Made by a program: the position numbers and the translations under genes
Notes under the pieces: model-generated
What the model was told of the DNA's origin: nothing
The model's database searches: none
What the model saw: the letters and a program-made list of their open reading frames with translations, nothing else
Part shown: one piece after another, positions 1 through 8,894 of the stretch
How the letters are laid out: the number at the start of each line of letters is the position of its first letter
How positions within the stretch are numbered: position 1 is the first letter of the stretch
DNA from: Actinomadura barringtoniae
GTDB lineage: Bacteria; Actinomycetota; Actinomycetes; Streptosporangiales; Streptosporangiaceae
Assembly (NCBI RefSeq): GCF_017573505.1
Contig: NZ_JAGEOJ010000001.1
Location: 1 to 64,000, forward strand
Length of the DNA stretch: 64,000 nt
Direction: 5' to 3'

Positions 1-150
1 ACCCTGATCCGAAGAACAGAGCCACGGGGAGACCAGGCACCATGGCCTGGCCTATAAAGGCACTGGCTTTTAACACGCTGTTGAGTTCTCAAGAAACGGA
101 CACCCACCGCGCCGAACTCCCACTTTCGCGAGACCCGGCTCCGGGGCAAC
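1..150 (-). other. 5' leader of an rrn operon; 16S gene lies off the left edge
   Basis: Read on the minus strand, positions 74-93 give CTTGAGAACTCAACAGCGTG, the antitermination/processing leader motif found upstream of 16S rRNA in Streptomyces and related actinobacteria. It is followed by AAAAGCCAGTGCCTTTATAG, also typical of these leaders. A short stem (33-38 with 45-50) lies further downstream in the transcript. The 16S 5' end (GGAGAGTTTGATCC-like) is not reached before position 1, so only the leader is present. The call rests on remembered leader sequences, not on an alignment. Confidence 0.7.
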
Positions 151-156
151 CCTTCT

Positions 157-184
157 AACTTACCAGGATCTTCGGCCCTGTCAA
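157..184 (-). promoter_or_regulatory. rrn promoter
   Basis: The minus strand carries a perfect -35 TTGACA (179-184), a 16-nt spacer, and TAAGTT (157-162) as the -10 element. It sits about 65 nt upstream of the conserved rrn leader motif, which is what supports the call. Transcription would start near 150 and run leftward. Actinobacterial rrn operons usually have several promoters. I did not find another equally convincing one upstream. Confidence 0.6.
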
Positions 185-634
185 GTGATTCGGTCGAATC
201 AATTGATCGGAACGCAGCCCAGCCCGCCGTACGGAATCGCAGGCGACGAAGATCGCCTGTGAAGGATCGTTCGGAGGTGTCCCTCGGGCCGGCCACCTTG
301 CGGCGTCCTGCATCCCGTCTGGGCTGACCACTCCAGAGTACATTGGCTCGGAGCAAGCTTCGAACCGTTTTTTCCGGGTGGCTTCCCCTCGGGCCGTCCC
401 GCCTCTCGGCGTCCCGCATCCCTTGGGGCATTGAGAAGATTAGGCAATCCAGCAGTGCTCGTCAAACCGAACGAGCAACCTGGCGTACGTCCTCAGGAAA
501 CCTGCTGGTCAGTCGCATGCGCCCACCCGTACACCGGAGTGTCGCGGGCGACGCTGAGCAAGCCTTGCCGCTTACACACTCTCCAACGAGGCGGCACCCG
601 GGCTTGTTCCCGGCGCCCGGAAAGTCCGGAAAAC
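185..634. other. 450-nt gene-free region upstream of the rrn promoter
   Basis: No open reading frame here looks like a real protein. The stretch contains an imperfect direct repeat of about 50 nt (roughly 280-330 and 385-440, sharing CCTCGGGCC, CGGCGTCC and GCATCCC blocks). This may be a degenerate duplication of rrn upstream sequence. A short GC hairpin near 598-620 could end transcription of the DUF6882 gene arriving from the right. Further rrn promoters may lie here, but none is clear by eye. Confidence 0.5.
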
Positions 635-1327
635 TCATCGGGCCGTCGTGGAGATCCGGTCGAGCAGACCGTGTCCGGTGAAGCCGACGACCACCTGGGC
701 GCCGCCGTCGGGGCCGCCCATGATGACGTCCTCGTCCTCCTTGTACGGCAGGTCGAGCCGCTCGAAGTACCCGCGTACCACCCGGCGATGGTCGGCCGGG
801 AACACCTCGACCGCCGTCATCAGCAACCGGGGCGCCGCCAACGGCTCGAAACCGGCGACCGGCAGTCGCGGATCGTCCAGGTGCACGTACGTCGAGCCCT
901 TGCCGTCGTTGATGCGGCATGACCAGACGCCGTTACCGCCCAGCACGTACGAGGCGGCGATGGCCATCGTCGACGCGGCCTGGTGCGGATCGGGGAAGTC
1001 GGCGAGGTCGATGTGCCCGGTCGTCAGCTCCGGGATGTCGTGGCGTTCACCGAACTTGACGATCGTCCGCAACGGCCGCACGGCCGGGTGGTCCCAGCCG
1101 AGATGTGGGTTATCCCACGACCACAGCCATGTCTGGCTGCAATGGGAGAAGCTCCCCAGACTTGTCAGTCCCCCGTAGACGCTCCCCTGGCCCGCGAGCG
1201 TGCGCGCGTTCAGGTCGATGGTGTGCGGCGCCGCGCCCAGGTGGTCGTTCAAGACGTCCTGCCGCTGGATCGCGGCGGCCGAACAGTCCGCCGCGAACGC
1301 CTGGAATACGGGGCTGAATGCTGACAT
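635..1327 (-). CDS. DUF6882 family protein
   Basis: A 230-aa cytoplasmic protein with no signal peptide or membrane segment. The middle carries the aromatic pattern LGSFSHCSQTWLWSWDNP followed by a conserved IPEL segment, which matches my memory of the DUF6882 family (uncharacterised actinobacterial proteins of 200-230 aa). No catalytic motif is visible and the function is unknown. The ATG at 1327 has no clear ribosome site. A TACCCT hexamer 8 nt upstream could be the -10 of a leaderless transcript. It is divergent from the DrrAB-type transporter and downstream of nothing else, so it is probably transcribed alone. Confidence 0.7.
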   Translation of the reverse strand: MSAFSPVFQAFAADCSAAAIQRQDVLNDHLGAAPHTIDLNARTLAGQGSVYGGLTSLGSFSHCSQTWLWSWDNPHLGWDHPAVRPLRTIVKFGERHDIPELTTGHIDLADFPDPHQAASTMAIAASYVLGGNGVWSCRINDGKGSTYVHLDDPRLPVAGFEPLAAPRLLMTAVEVFPADHRRVVRGYFERLDLPYKEDEDVIMGGPDGGAQVVVGFTGHGLLDRISTTAR

Positions 1328-1445
1328 GGGCCGAGAGGGTAGCCCGTGACCGTGTCAGCGGTACGTCAGTCGCCCGATCCTCGTATCGGCGCCGCGTCAG
1401 CGCCCTCCCCCACCGTGGTGAGCGAACCACTACGGGAGGAACGAC

Positions 1446-2426
1446 ATGAGCCATGTGATCCAGGCCGAGGGCCTGCGCAAGAGGTTCGGTGACACACAGG
1501 CGCTGGACGGCGTCGACATCGAGGTCGAGCGGGGCAGGGTCCTCGGGGTGCTCGGGCCGAACGGCGCGGGCAAGACGACGGCCGTACGGGTGCTGGCGAC
1601 CTTGCTGAAGGCCGACGCGGGGCGCGCCGAGGTCTGCGGCTACGACGTGGTGAAGGACTCCGTCAAGGTCCGCGCCAAGATCGGGCTGACCGGCCAGTAC
1701 GCCTCGGTCGACGAGGAGCTGACCGGGCACGAGAACCTGATGATGATCGGCCGGTTGCTCGACTTCAGCCGCAACGAGGCCCGTGCGAGGTCGCGCGAGC
1801 TGCTCCAGCGTTTCCGGCTGGACGACGCGGCGGGACGTGCCGCCAAGACGTACTCCGGTGGCATGCGGCGCCGGCTCGACCTTGCGGCGAGCCTGCTCAA
1901 CCGGCCGGAGGTCATCTTCCTGGACGAGCCGACGACCGGCCTGGACCCGCGGGCCCGCAACGAGATCTGGGACACCGTCCAGGAGGCCACCAAGGACGGC
2001 GCGACCGTCCTGCTCACCACGCAGTACCTGGACGAGGCGGACGCGCTCGCCGACCAGATCGCGGTCTTCGACCACGGCCGCGTCGTGGCCGAGGGCACGC
2101 CGGACGCGCTGAAGGCGCAGATCGGCCGGCAGACCTTGGCGGTACGGGTCGTGGAGCGGTTCCGCACCGAGCAGCTCGCCGCGATCGTGGCGCAGGTCAC
2201 CGGGGAGCACCCGGACGTCGACGAGGCCGCCGGCCTGGTCACCGCGCCGGTCCCCGACTCGGGCGTCCTGCCCACCATGATCAACCGCCTGGGCGAGGCG
2301 GGCATCGCGGTCAGCGAGCTGGCCCTGCGGATGCCGAGCCTCGACGAGGTGTTCCTGACCCTGACCGGGCACGCCGCCGAGCAGCGCGGCGAGTCCGTCC
2401 TCGAGACCGAAGGGAGCCTGGCATGA
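1446..2426 (+). CDS. Daunorubicin-resistance type ABC transporter ATP-binding protein (DrrA-like)
   Basis: A 326-aa nucleotide-binding subunit. Walker A GPNGAGKTT is at residues 37-45, the ABC signature YSGGM at 136-140 and Walker B VIFLDEPTTGLD at 156-167, followed by the TQYLDEAD stretch typical of the DrrA group. The C-terminal 100 residues form the DUF4162-like extension seen in these exporters. GGGAGGA lies 5 nt before the ATG. The last four bases (ATGA) are shared with the permease gene, so the two are translationally coupled. It is expected to power export of a hydrophobic compound. The substrate cannot be read from sequence and no biosynthetic cluster is adjacent. Confidence 0.93.
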   Translation: MSHVIQAEGLRKRFGDTQALDGVDIEVERGRVLGVLGPNGAGKTTAVRVLATLLKADAGRAEVCGYDVVKDSVKVRAKIGLTGQYASVDEELTGHENLMMIGRLLDFSRNEARARSRELLQRFRLDDAAGRAAKTYSGGMRRRLDLAASLLNRPEVIFLDEPTTGLDPRARNEIWDTVQEATKDGATVLLTTQYLDEADALADQIAVFDHGRVVAEGTPDALKAQIGRQTLAVRVVERFRTEQLAAIVAQVTGEHPDVDEAAGLVTAPVPDSGVLPTMINRLGEAGIAVSELALRMPSLDEVFLTLTGHAAEQRGESVLETEGSLA

Positions 2427-3250
2427 CCACGGCGACGATGACCCCGGCGACGACGGCGACGGCCGTCGAGCCCCCCGCGCGGATCAGTCCGCGCCGTACG
2501 ATGCGGCACGCGCTGACGCTGGCCTGGCGCAACATCGCCCAGCTCAAGCACTCCCCGGAAAAGCTGATCGACGTCACGCTGATGCCGATCATCTTCTTGC
2601 TGCTGTTCCTGTACGTGTTCGGCGGCGCGGTGGAGGGAAGCACCCACGCCTACCTGCAGCTGCTGCTGCCGGGCCTGGTGGCGCAGATGGCGATGTTCGC
2701 GACGATGGGCCTCGGCACGGCGCTGAACGAGGACATCCACAAGGGCGTCTTCGACCGGTTCCGCAGCCTGCCGATCGCGCGTTCCGCGCCGCTGATAGGA
2801 ACGGTCCTCGGCGACACGGTGCGCTTCATCATCGTGATGGTGGTGCTGGTCGGCTTCGGCTCCGCGCTCGGGTTCCGGTTCCACACCGACCCGCTGTCGG
2901 TGCTGGGCGCGTTCGCGCTGGCGTACGTGTTCTACCTGGCCGTCTGCTGGATCTCGATGCTGATCGGCCTGGTCGCCCCCTCGCCGGAGACCGTGCAGGG
3001 GCTGGCGTTCATCTGGGTCATGCCGCTGACGTTCGGCAGCAGCATCCTGATGCCGAACACCTCCACGATGCCGGGCTGGCTGGAGGCGTGGGCCAAGGTG
3101 AATCCCGTCTCGCACCTGGCCGAGGCCGTGCGGGCGCTCACCGTGGGCGGCGACGTCGGCAACCATGTCTGGTACACCCTGGCCTGGGCGGCCGGGATCG
3201 TGGTCGTCACGTTCCCGCTGGCCATGTTCATGTACTCGCGCCGCAGCTGA
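2423..3250 (+). CDS. ABC-2 type permease (DrrB-like)
   Basis: A 275-aa integral membrane protein with about six hydrophobic segments, the ABC-2 permease fold. After a cytoplasmic N-terminus of about 45 residues, the first helix reads IIFLLLFLYVFGGAV. The sequences VMPLTFGSSILMP and NPVSHLAEAVRALTVGG near the C-terminus are typical of DrrB and other antibiotic exporters. It overlaps the ATPase gene by four bases and is followed by a strong hairpin at 3281-3314. Together they form a complete two-gene exporter, with probable roles in drug or metabolite efflux. Confidence 0.9.
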   Translation: MTTATMTPATTATAVEPPARISPRRTMRHALTLAWRNIAQLKHSPEKLIDVTLMPIIFLLLFLYVFGGAVEGSTHAYLQLLLPGLVAQMAMFATMGLGTALNEDIHKGVFDRFRSLPIARSAPLIGTVLGDTVRFIIVMVVLVGFGSALGFRFHTDPLSVLGAFALAYVFYLAVCWISMLIGLVAPSPETVQGLAFIWVMPLTFGSSILMPNTSTMPGWLEAWAKVNPVSHLAEAVRALTVGGDVGNHVWYTLAWAAGIVVVTFPLAMFMYSRRS

Positions 3251-3280
3251 GCTGCGCAGCCGCAACAAGTCGCTTGTCCT

Positions 3281-3314
3281 CCGGCCCCGGCCCGCTTCGG
3301 CGGGAACCGGGGCC
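3281..3314. terminator. Bidirectional terminator hairpin
   Basis: A GC-rich inverted repeat (GGCCCCGG..CCCGC, loop TTCG, GCGGG..CCGGGGCC) between the convergent ends of the permease gene (3250) and the GntR-type gene (3332). There is no long T-run, which is usual for actinobacterial terminators. Confidence 0.6.
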
Positions 3315-3331
3315 TAAGCGCTACCGGGGGT

Positions 3332-3550
3332 CTAAGCGATGAGGCCTTCGGCCCTCAGGAGCGCCATGGCCTCTCGTACGGTCGAGCGCTTCACGGCGTA
3401 GGCGGTCATCAGGTCGGCTTCGGCGGGCAGGCGCCCGCCGGGGTAGGCGTCCCGCAGGACGTTCGATCGCAGCAAGTCGCGCAGTCGGCGCACATCCGCG
3501 TCAGCGAGTCGGGGCCGACGGCGCGTTTCGGGTACCCGAGTGGCCGTCAT
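3332..3550 (-). CDS. Solo GntR-type winged-helix DNA-binding protein
   Basis: A 72-aa protein that is only the N-terminal GntR domain: GGRLPAEADLMTAYAVKRST-VREAMALLRAEGLI is the classic recognition helix and wing. Full GntR regulators add a 50-170 residue effector domain, which is absent. The reading frame ends cleanly with TAG just before a terminator, so this may be a natural short form or a truncated remnant. There is no ribosome site. TACAGT 8 nt before the ATG could serve as the -10 of a leaderless message. Candidate targets are itself or the adjacent DrrAB exporter. This is inference. Confidence 0.75.
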   Translation of the reverse strand: MTATRVPETRRRPRLADADVRRLRDLLRSNVLRDAYPGGRLPAEADLMTAYAVKRSTVREAMALLRAEGLIA

Positions 3551-3660
3551 AAAGCGGGACTGTACGGACAGGCCGTTGCGCCAAGGTTTTCCGGTCGTTT
3601 CCTACGAGTTACACCATTGAGGCCGTGAGGTTCGGCCCAGGACGAAGAGTCGCTCATCGC

Positions 3661-6600
3661 TCAGGGGACGAGGTTGAGGACGTCCTCGCGCGTGCCGGAG
3701 CGGCCGCGCTCATAGGCGGCCGCGAAGCCTTCCTCACCGAGCGCGGCGGTCGCGGCGGCGGTGGTACGGGGAACCTCGTAGCTCATCGGGTCGGTGTAAC
3801 CGTGCAGGTTGCGCGCGGTGCCGAGCAGTTCGGCGGCGCGCTCGTGATCGCCGCGCGCGGCGGCGAGCGCCGCGATCCCCTCGACGAGCGTGGCGATGGT
3901 CTGGTTGCCGATGAGACCGCCGTGGCTGATGTCCCGCAGGGCGCGCGCGTGCCAGCGGGCCGAGGCCTCCAGGTCGCCCTCCTGCTCGGTCAGGCAGCCG
4001 ACCCTGCTGAACGTGGTGGCCGACACCTGGCGGAAGTCGGCGCGTTCGCTGCGCGGCTCGACCATCTCGAGGGCGCGTTCCATGAGCGCGCGGGCACCGG
4101 GAAGGTCGCCCTCGCGGCGGCGCATCTCGCCCTGCCAGAGCAGCCCGTACGCGGCGTCGGCGTACTCGCCGATCCGTTCGGCGTGCGCGGTGCCGCGCTC
4201 CAGGTCGCGGTGGGCGCCCTCCAGGTCGCCCGCCGCCGCGCGGACCACGCCCAGCTCGATGAGCATGCGCGAGCCCTGCTCGGGGCTCATGCCCTCGCCG
4301 ACGTAGCCGTGCACCTCCTCGCCGAGCCGTACGGCCTGGTCGATCCGGCCGCGCGCGATCGCCACCTGCATCGTGCCGCCCAGCGCGGCGATCATCCCCC
4401 AGCGGTCGCCGATCTCGCGGAACAGCTCCAGCCCCTTGTTGAGCCCGGCCTCCGCGCCGTCGATGTCGCCGGCGTTCATCGCCAGGAAGCCGAGAGCTAC
4501 GCGGCAGATCGCGCGCAGCCACGGGTCGTGGTGCTCGCCCAGCTCGCGGAATCCGATCTCGGCGTTGACGAAGTCACCGGTGAACAGGCTGGCCGCGGGC
4601 TTGGCGAGGATCAGCGCCGGGTGCTTGGGGTGCTCGGGAACGAGGGTCAGCATGTGCTGCAGCGCCGAGCCGAGCCGTTCGGGCGTGGGGCCCGGATCGG
4701 ACACCATCTCGGCGATGAGCGACGCCGAGCACATGCAGATGGCGTACTGCTCCTCCAGGCCCGGCGGCGCCTGGTCACCGGCGATCTCGAAGACCGAGAC
4801 CGACCAGGACCCCGCCTCGATCTCCATGTCGCGCATGACCCAGAACCAGACCAGCGACGCGACCAGCCGCAGCCCGGTCGGCACGTCGCGGGTGTCGATG
4901 ACGTGCCGGAACGCGGCGCTGCAGTTGTCGCGCTCGGCTGCCAGCCGTTCCGACCAGACCATCTGGTTGGAACGGCGCAGTTCGGGCTCGGCGCGTTCGG
5001 CCAGCTCCACGAAGAAGGCGGCGTGCGCGGACCGGACCCGATCGCGCTCGCCCGCCTCTTCCAGGCGTTCGGCGCCGTACGCGCGCACGGTCTCCAGCAG
5101 CCGGTAGCGGACCTCGGCGTCGCCGTCGGCGATGACCAGCGACTTGTCGATGAGCGCGGCGACCACGTCGATGACCTCGTAGCGGTCGACCGCCCCTGCC
5201 GGGTCGTCGTCGGCGCAGATGCGGGTGGCGGCATCGGGGGTGGCGCCGCCCGCGAAGACCGACAGGCGGCGCAGCACGGCCCGTTCGGCGTCGTCGAGCA
5301 GCTCCCAGCTCCAGTCGACCACCGCGCGCAGCGTCCGGTGGCGCGGGAGTGCGGCGCGGCTGCCGCCGGTGAGCAGCCGGAACCGGTCGCCGAGCCGGTC
5401 GGCGACCTGCGCCGGGGTGAGCGAACGCAGGCGCGCGGCGGCCAGCTCGATGGCGAGCGGGATGCCGTCCAGCGCGCGGCAGATCGCGATCACCTGCGCC
5501 ACGTTCTCGTCGTCGATCGCGAAGCCGGGACGGACGGCGGCGGCGCGGTCGGTGAGCAGCCGGACCGACGCGAAACCGAGGGCGTCGACCGGGTTCGCGC
5601 CCTCCGGCGGCAGCGGCAGGGACGGCACCGGGCACAGCGCTTCGCCGGTGATGCCGAGCGCCTCGCGGCTCGTCGCCAGGACCCGTACGCCGGGGGCGCC
5701 CGCGAGCGCGCGGTCGACCAGCCGAGCCGCGGCGTCGATCACGTGCTCGCAGTTGTCCAGGACGATGACCATCCGCTTGCCGGCCAGGAAGTCGGCCAGC
5801 CGGTCCTGCGGGCGGACGACCGCGCGGGACTCGGGGGTGAACACCATGTCGGGCGCGCCGAGCGCCGACAGCACGGCCTGCGCCAGGTCGTTCGGGTCGC
5901 TGACGGGCGCGAGCGGCACGAACCACGCGCCGTCGGGCTGGTCGTCCAGCAGCATCGCCGCCGCCTCGCAGGCCAGCCGCGTCTTGCCCGCGCCGCCGGG
6001 GCCGGTGAGGGTGACCAGGCGGTTCTCGCGCAGCAGCTTGCCGACGCGCTGCGACTCCTCCTCGCGTCCGACGAAGCTGGTGAGCTGGGCGGGCAGGTTG
6101 GTCGTACGAGGCCGCACGGAGGGGGTGAAGGCTTCGGGTACGGGCTCGGTGTCGTCCCTGATCAAGTCGGCAGGGGCGTCGCCGTTGGGGGTGCGGTCGT
6201 GGCGGAGGATCGCCAGGTGGGTCTCGGCCAGCTCCGGGGACGGGTCCACGCCGAGGCGGTCGGCCAGGGCGCTGCGGGTCTCCTCGAAGACCGCGAGCGC
6301 GTCCGCCTGCCGGCCCGACTCGTACAGCGCCCGCATGTACTGCCCGCGCAGCCGTTCCCGCAGCGGATGGGCCCCGGCGAGCGCTTCCAGCTCGGGGACC
6401 AGCGGCCCGGCCGGGCGGCCGAGGTCGAGCTCGGCGTCGACGCGATCCTCGAACGCGGCCAGGCGCAGCTCCTGCAGCCGGGCGATGGTCGCGGCGGCGA
6501 ACTCGGCGTCGGCGACGTCCGCCAGCGCCGGGCCGCGCCACAGGTCCAGGGCCGCGCAGAGCCCGGCGGCGCGGCGTTCGGGCGTGCTCTCGGCGCGGGC

Positions 6601-6927
6601 GGCGGTGACGCGGCGTTCGAACGCGACGGCGTCGATCTCGCCGGGATCGAGCGCGAGCCGGTAGCCGGCCGGGCCGTATTCGACCAGGTCCTTGCCCGCG
6701 ACCCCGCGCAGCCGCGAGACCAGCGCCTGCAGCGCGCCCGCTCCCCCGGTCGGCGGCGCGCCGTCCCACAGATCGTCCAGCAGGCGGTCGGCCGACACCG
6801 ACCGGCCGGCCTCCAGCGCCAGCCGGATCAGCAGGGCGCGCAGCCGCCGACCGCTGACCTCGACGGGAGCGGCCGCGGTGTCCCGCACGTCCAGCGGGCC
6901 CAGAATGCCGATGCGCACGGACCCCAT
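3661..6927 (-). CDS. AfsR/SARP family transcriptional regulator with NB-ARC ATPase and TPR domains
   Basis: A 1088-aa multidomain regulator. Residues 1-95 form an OmpR-like winged helix (Trans_reg_C), and about 96-242 the bacterial transcriptional activation domain (BTAD) typical of SARPs. After a linker, an NB-ARC/STAND ATPase begins at about 278 (LTSFVGREEE) with Walker A GPGGAGKT at 309-316 and Walker B VIVLDNCEH at 387-395. The remaining C-terminal half is alpha-helical with TPR-like repeats. This is the AfsR architecture, usually a regulator of secondary metabolism. No biosynthetic genes are in this window. The start ATG at 6927 leaves a 58-nt divergent spacer to the metallo-hydrolase gene, which may be a target. 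Confidence 0.92.
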   Translation of the reverse strand: MGSVRIGILGPLDVRDTAAAPVEVSGRRLRALLIRLALEAGRSVSADRLLDDLWDGAPPTGGAGALQALVSRLRGVAGKDLVEYGPAGYRLALDPGEIDAVAFERRVTAARAESTPERRAAGLCAALDLWRGPALADVADAEFAAATIARLQELRLAAFEDRVDAELDLGRPAGPLVPELEALAGAHPLRERLRGQYMRALYESGRQADALAVFEETRSALADRLGVDPSPELAETHLAILRHDRTPNGDAPADLIRDDTEPVPEAFTPSVRPRTTNLPAQLTSFVGREEESQRVGKLLRENRLVTLTGPGGAGKTRLACEAAAMLLDDQPDGAWFVPLAPVSDPNDLAQAVLSALGAPDMVFTPESRAVVRPQDRLADFLAGKRMVIVLDNCEHVIDAAARLVDRALAGAPGVRVLATSREALGITGEALCPVPSLPLPPEGANPVDALGFASVRLLTDRAAAVRPGFAIDDENVAQVIAICRALDGIPLAIELAAARLRSLTPAQVADRLGDRFRLLTGGSRAALPRHRTLRAVVDWSWELLDDAERAVLRRLSVFAGGATPDAATRICADDDPAGAVDRYEVIDVVAALIDKSLVIADGDAEVRYRLLETVRAYGAERLEEAGERDRVRSAHAAFFVELAERAEPELRRSNQMVWSERLAAERDNCSAAFRHVIDTRDVPTGLRLVASLVWFWVMRDMEIEAGSWSVSVFEIAGDQAPPGLEEQYAICMCSASLIAEMVSDPGPTPERLGSALQHMLTLVPEHPKHPALILAKPAASLFTGDFVNAEIGFRELGEHHDPWLRAICRVALGFLAMNAGDIDGAEAGLNKGLELFREIGDRWGMIAALGGTMQVAIARGRIDQAVRLGEEVHGYVGEGMSPEQGSRMLIELGVVRAAAGDLEGAHRDLERGTAHAERIGEYADAAYGLLWQGEMRRREGDLPGARALMERALEMVEPRSERADFRQVSATTFSRVGCLTEQEGDLEASARWHARALRDISHGGLIGNQTIATLVEGIAALAAARGDHERAAELLGTARNLHGYTDPMSYEVPRTTAAATAALGEEGFAAAYERGRSGTREDVLNLVP

Positions 6928-6985
6928 TGTCCCCGAATCACCGGCCGGGCGGCACGGGTCGCCCCAGGATTGGGATCATGGACGG

Positions 6986-7798
6986 ATGAGCGAAGTCGCC
7001 GGCGAGGTCGCCGCGGGAGTCGAGATCGTTCCGCTGCTGGACGCGGTGGGCCCCATGGGCAGCGCGCTGCGGCGCCCGCCGGAGGAGCTCTTCCCGGGCG
7101 CCGGCCCCGGACTGTGGGAACGGATCCGCGCCGAGGAGCCGCGGGCGTTCGGGCCCGGGGGCGAGTGGGTGCTGCACTTCCACTGCTTCCTGCTGCGCGT
7201 GCCGGACGGCCCGACGATCGTGGTCGACGCCGGTCTCGGCCAGGTCGGCTCCCCCGCCGCGACCTGGGCACCCGTGCCCGGCGCGCTGCCCTCCGAGCTG
7301 GAGGCGGCGGGCGTGGCACCGGCCGAGGTCGACGCGGTCGTGATCACCCACCTGCACAGCGACCACGCGGCCGGGGCACTGTGGGACGGGAAGCCGCTGT
7401 TCCCGAACGCGCGGCATCTGGTGCAGAGCGACGAGCTCGCCTGGCTGGAGGCCGAGCGCCCGCCGCTGCTGACCGACGTCATCGAGCCGGTCCGCACGGC
7501 CGGGCTGCTGGACGCCCCGGTCGGCGAGGTCCGCCTCGCGCCCGCCGTACGCGTCGTGCCCACACCTGGCCACACCCCGGGACACCAGTCGGTGATCGTC
7601 GGGGACGACGAGGTGGTGATCGCGGGCGACGTCCTGCACCACCCGATCCAGCTCGCCGACCCGTCCATCCGGTACGCCTACGACGAGGACTCCGACGCGG
7701 CCCTGGCCACCCGGATCGCCCTGCTGGACCGGCTTCGCGAACGCGGCGGCAGGCTGGCCCTCCCCCATCTGCCCTCCCCGTTCGTCAGCGTCCCGTGA
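6986..7798 (+). CDS. Metallo-beta-lactamase fold hydrolase
   Basis: A 270-aa cytoplasmic enzyme. The zinc-binding motif HLHSDH is at residues 122-127. Later fold motifs include PTPGHTPGHQS and IAGDVLHHP, giving the second histidine and the bridging aspartate. The closest functional types are lactonases and other soluble MBL hydrolases, and the substrate is unknown. I chose the ATG at 6986 because homologues start near there. A longer in-frame extension upstream would run into the regulator on the other strand. It is divergent from the AfsR-type gene. Confidence 0.88.
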   Translation: MSEVAGEVAAGVEIVPLLDAVGPMGSALRRPPEELFPGAGPGLWERIRAEEPRAFGPGGEWVLHFHCFLLRVPDGPTIVVDAGLGQVGSPAATWAPVPGALPSELEAAGVAPAEVDAVVITHLHSDHAAGALWDGKPLFPNARHLVQSDELAWLEAERPPLLTDVIEPVRTAGLLDAPVGEVRLAPAVRVVPTPGHTPGHQSVIVGDDEVVIAGDVLHHPIQLADPSIRYAYDEDSDAALATRIALLDRLRERGGRLALPHLPSPFVSVP

Positions 7799-7848
7799 CG
7801 GGTGGCCCACAGAACGTTTGAGGCGATGTGATCGGGTAGCCCTCCCGG

Positions 7849-8894
7849 ATGGATCTGTCCTTTCTCTCATCTCTCTACACACGTAAAGGGCCATTCGCCT
7901 CGGTCTACGCAGATCTCACCCGTACCACGGAGGACGCATCCAAGGCCGCCGAGCTCCGCTGGAGAGCACTGCGCGAGCGCCTTGAGGAACAGGACTGCGA
8001 CCCCGCCACGATGAGGGCGGTCGAGGACGCCGTCGACGAGGAACTCCGGGAACGCCGCTCGGAAGGCCTGGTGATCTTCGCGTCCGAGGGCGAGGTCACC
8101 CACCTGGACCGGCTGCCGTCCACGCCCGCCGAACACGCCGAGTTCGCGCCGCTCCCGCACGTGCTCCCGTACCTGGTCCAGCGCGGCGAACGGTTCGCCT
8201 ACGTGTCCGTGACAGCCGACCGCCGGGGCGGCGAGGTCACCTGCGTCGCCGCCGACGGCGAGCGTTCCACGGTCCACGTCCAGGGCGACGAGGACTACCC
8301 GATCCGCAAGACCAAGGCCGGCGACTGGAACCAGTCCCGCTTCCAGCGCGCCGCCGAAGAGGCGTGGAAGGCCAACGCCAAGAAGGTCGCCCGCGCGGTC
8401 GACACGTGCGTCAAGCAGGCCGGCGCCGAGGCGATCATCGTCAACGGCGACCCGCAGGTCCGCGGCGCGATCCTCGAAGAGATCACCGACCTGGACAAGG
8501 TCGTCGAGACCGCCGACCCCGACGGCGTCCTGGAGCTCAAGACCGTCGAACGCGTCGCCGCCGTCACCGCGCGCTCGAGCACGAACTCGCCCACGGCCAG
8601 CGCGCCGTCACCGGCCTGCGCCCCACCGTCGAGGCCGTACGCCGCGGCCAGGTCGAGACCCTCCTGCTCTCAGAGGACTCGACCGACCGCCTCTGGATCG
8701 GCCCCGACCCGACCACCCTGTCCACCGGCCTGGGCGAACTGCGCGGCATGGGCATCACCGACCCCGCCCAGGAACGCGCCGACGCCGCCCTCATCCGCGC
8801 CGCCGCCGCGACCGACGCCGCCCTGGTCGTCCTCCCCAAGGACCCGCCGTTCGGCGCCGTCCTCCGCTACGCCGACGACGCCACCGCCCACTAG
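7849..8894 (+). pseudogene. Rv2629-like release-factor homologue (baeRF/Vms1-type), interrupted by a frameshift
   Basis: The first frame (from ATG 7849) encodes an N-terminal region of the Rv2629-like family (bacterial eRF1-type proteins, annotated as Vms1/Ankzf1 peptidyl-tRNA hydrolases) up to ELKTVERVAAVTA near 8570. After that the frame turns into low-quality Ser/Pro/Thr-rich sequence. The other frame (codons from 8571 onward) continues with ALEHELAHGQRAVTGLRPTV and the family C-terminus VETLLL...ALVVLPKDPPFGAVLRY, ending at TAG 8892-8894. One missing base in the GCGCG run at 8569-8573 would restore the frame. The helical stretch at the junction also looks shorter than in homologues, so a larger deletion is possible. 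It could be a sequencing error, a real mutation or a recoding site. Confidence 0.75.

Noticed and set aside
1..95. Start of the 16S rRNA gene within the window
   Set aside because: The leader motif is present but the 16S 5' sequence is not reached before position 1.
3625..7821. A 1398-codon open frame on the plus strand over the AfsR-type gene
   Set aside because: It is a shadow of the minus-strand regulator, rich in Arg/Gly/Ala/Val with no domain. High-GC third positions keep the opposite frame open.
8560..8580. Programmed ribosomal frameshift in the Rv2629-like gene
   Set aside because: No slippery heptamer of the X-XXY-YYZ kind and no clear stimulatory structure. A simple indel is more likely. 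Kept only as an open possibility.
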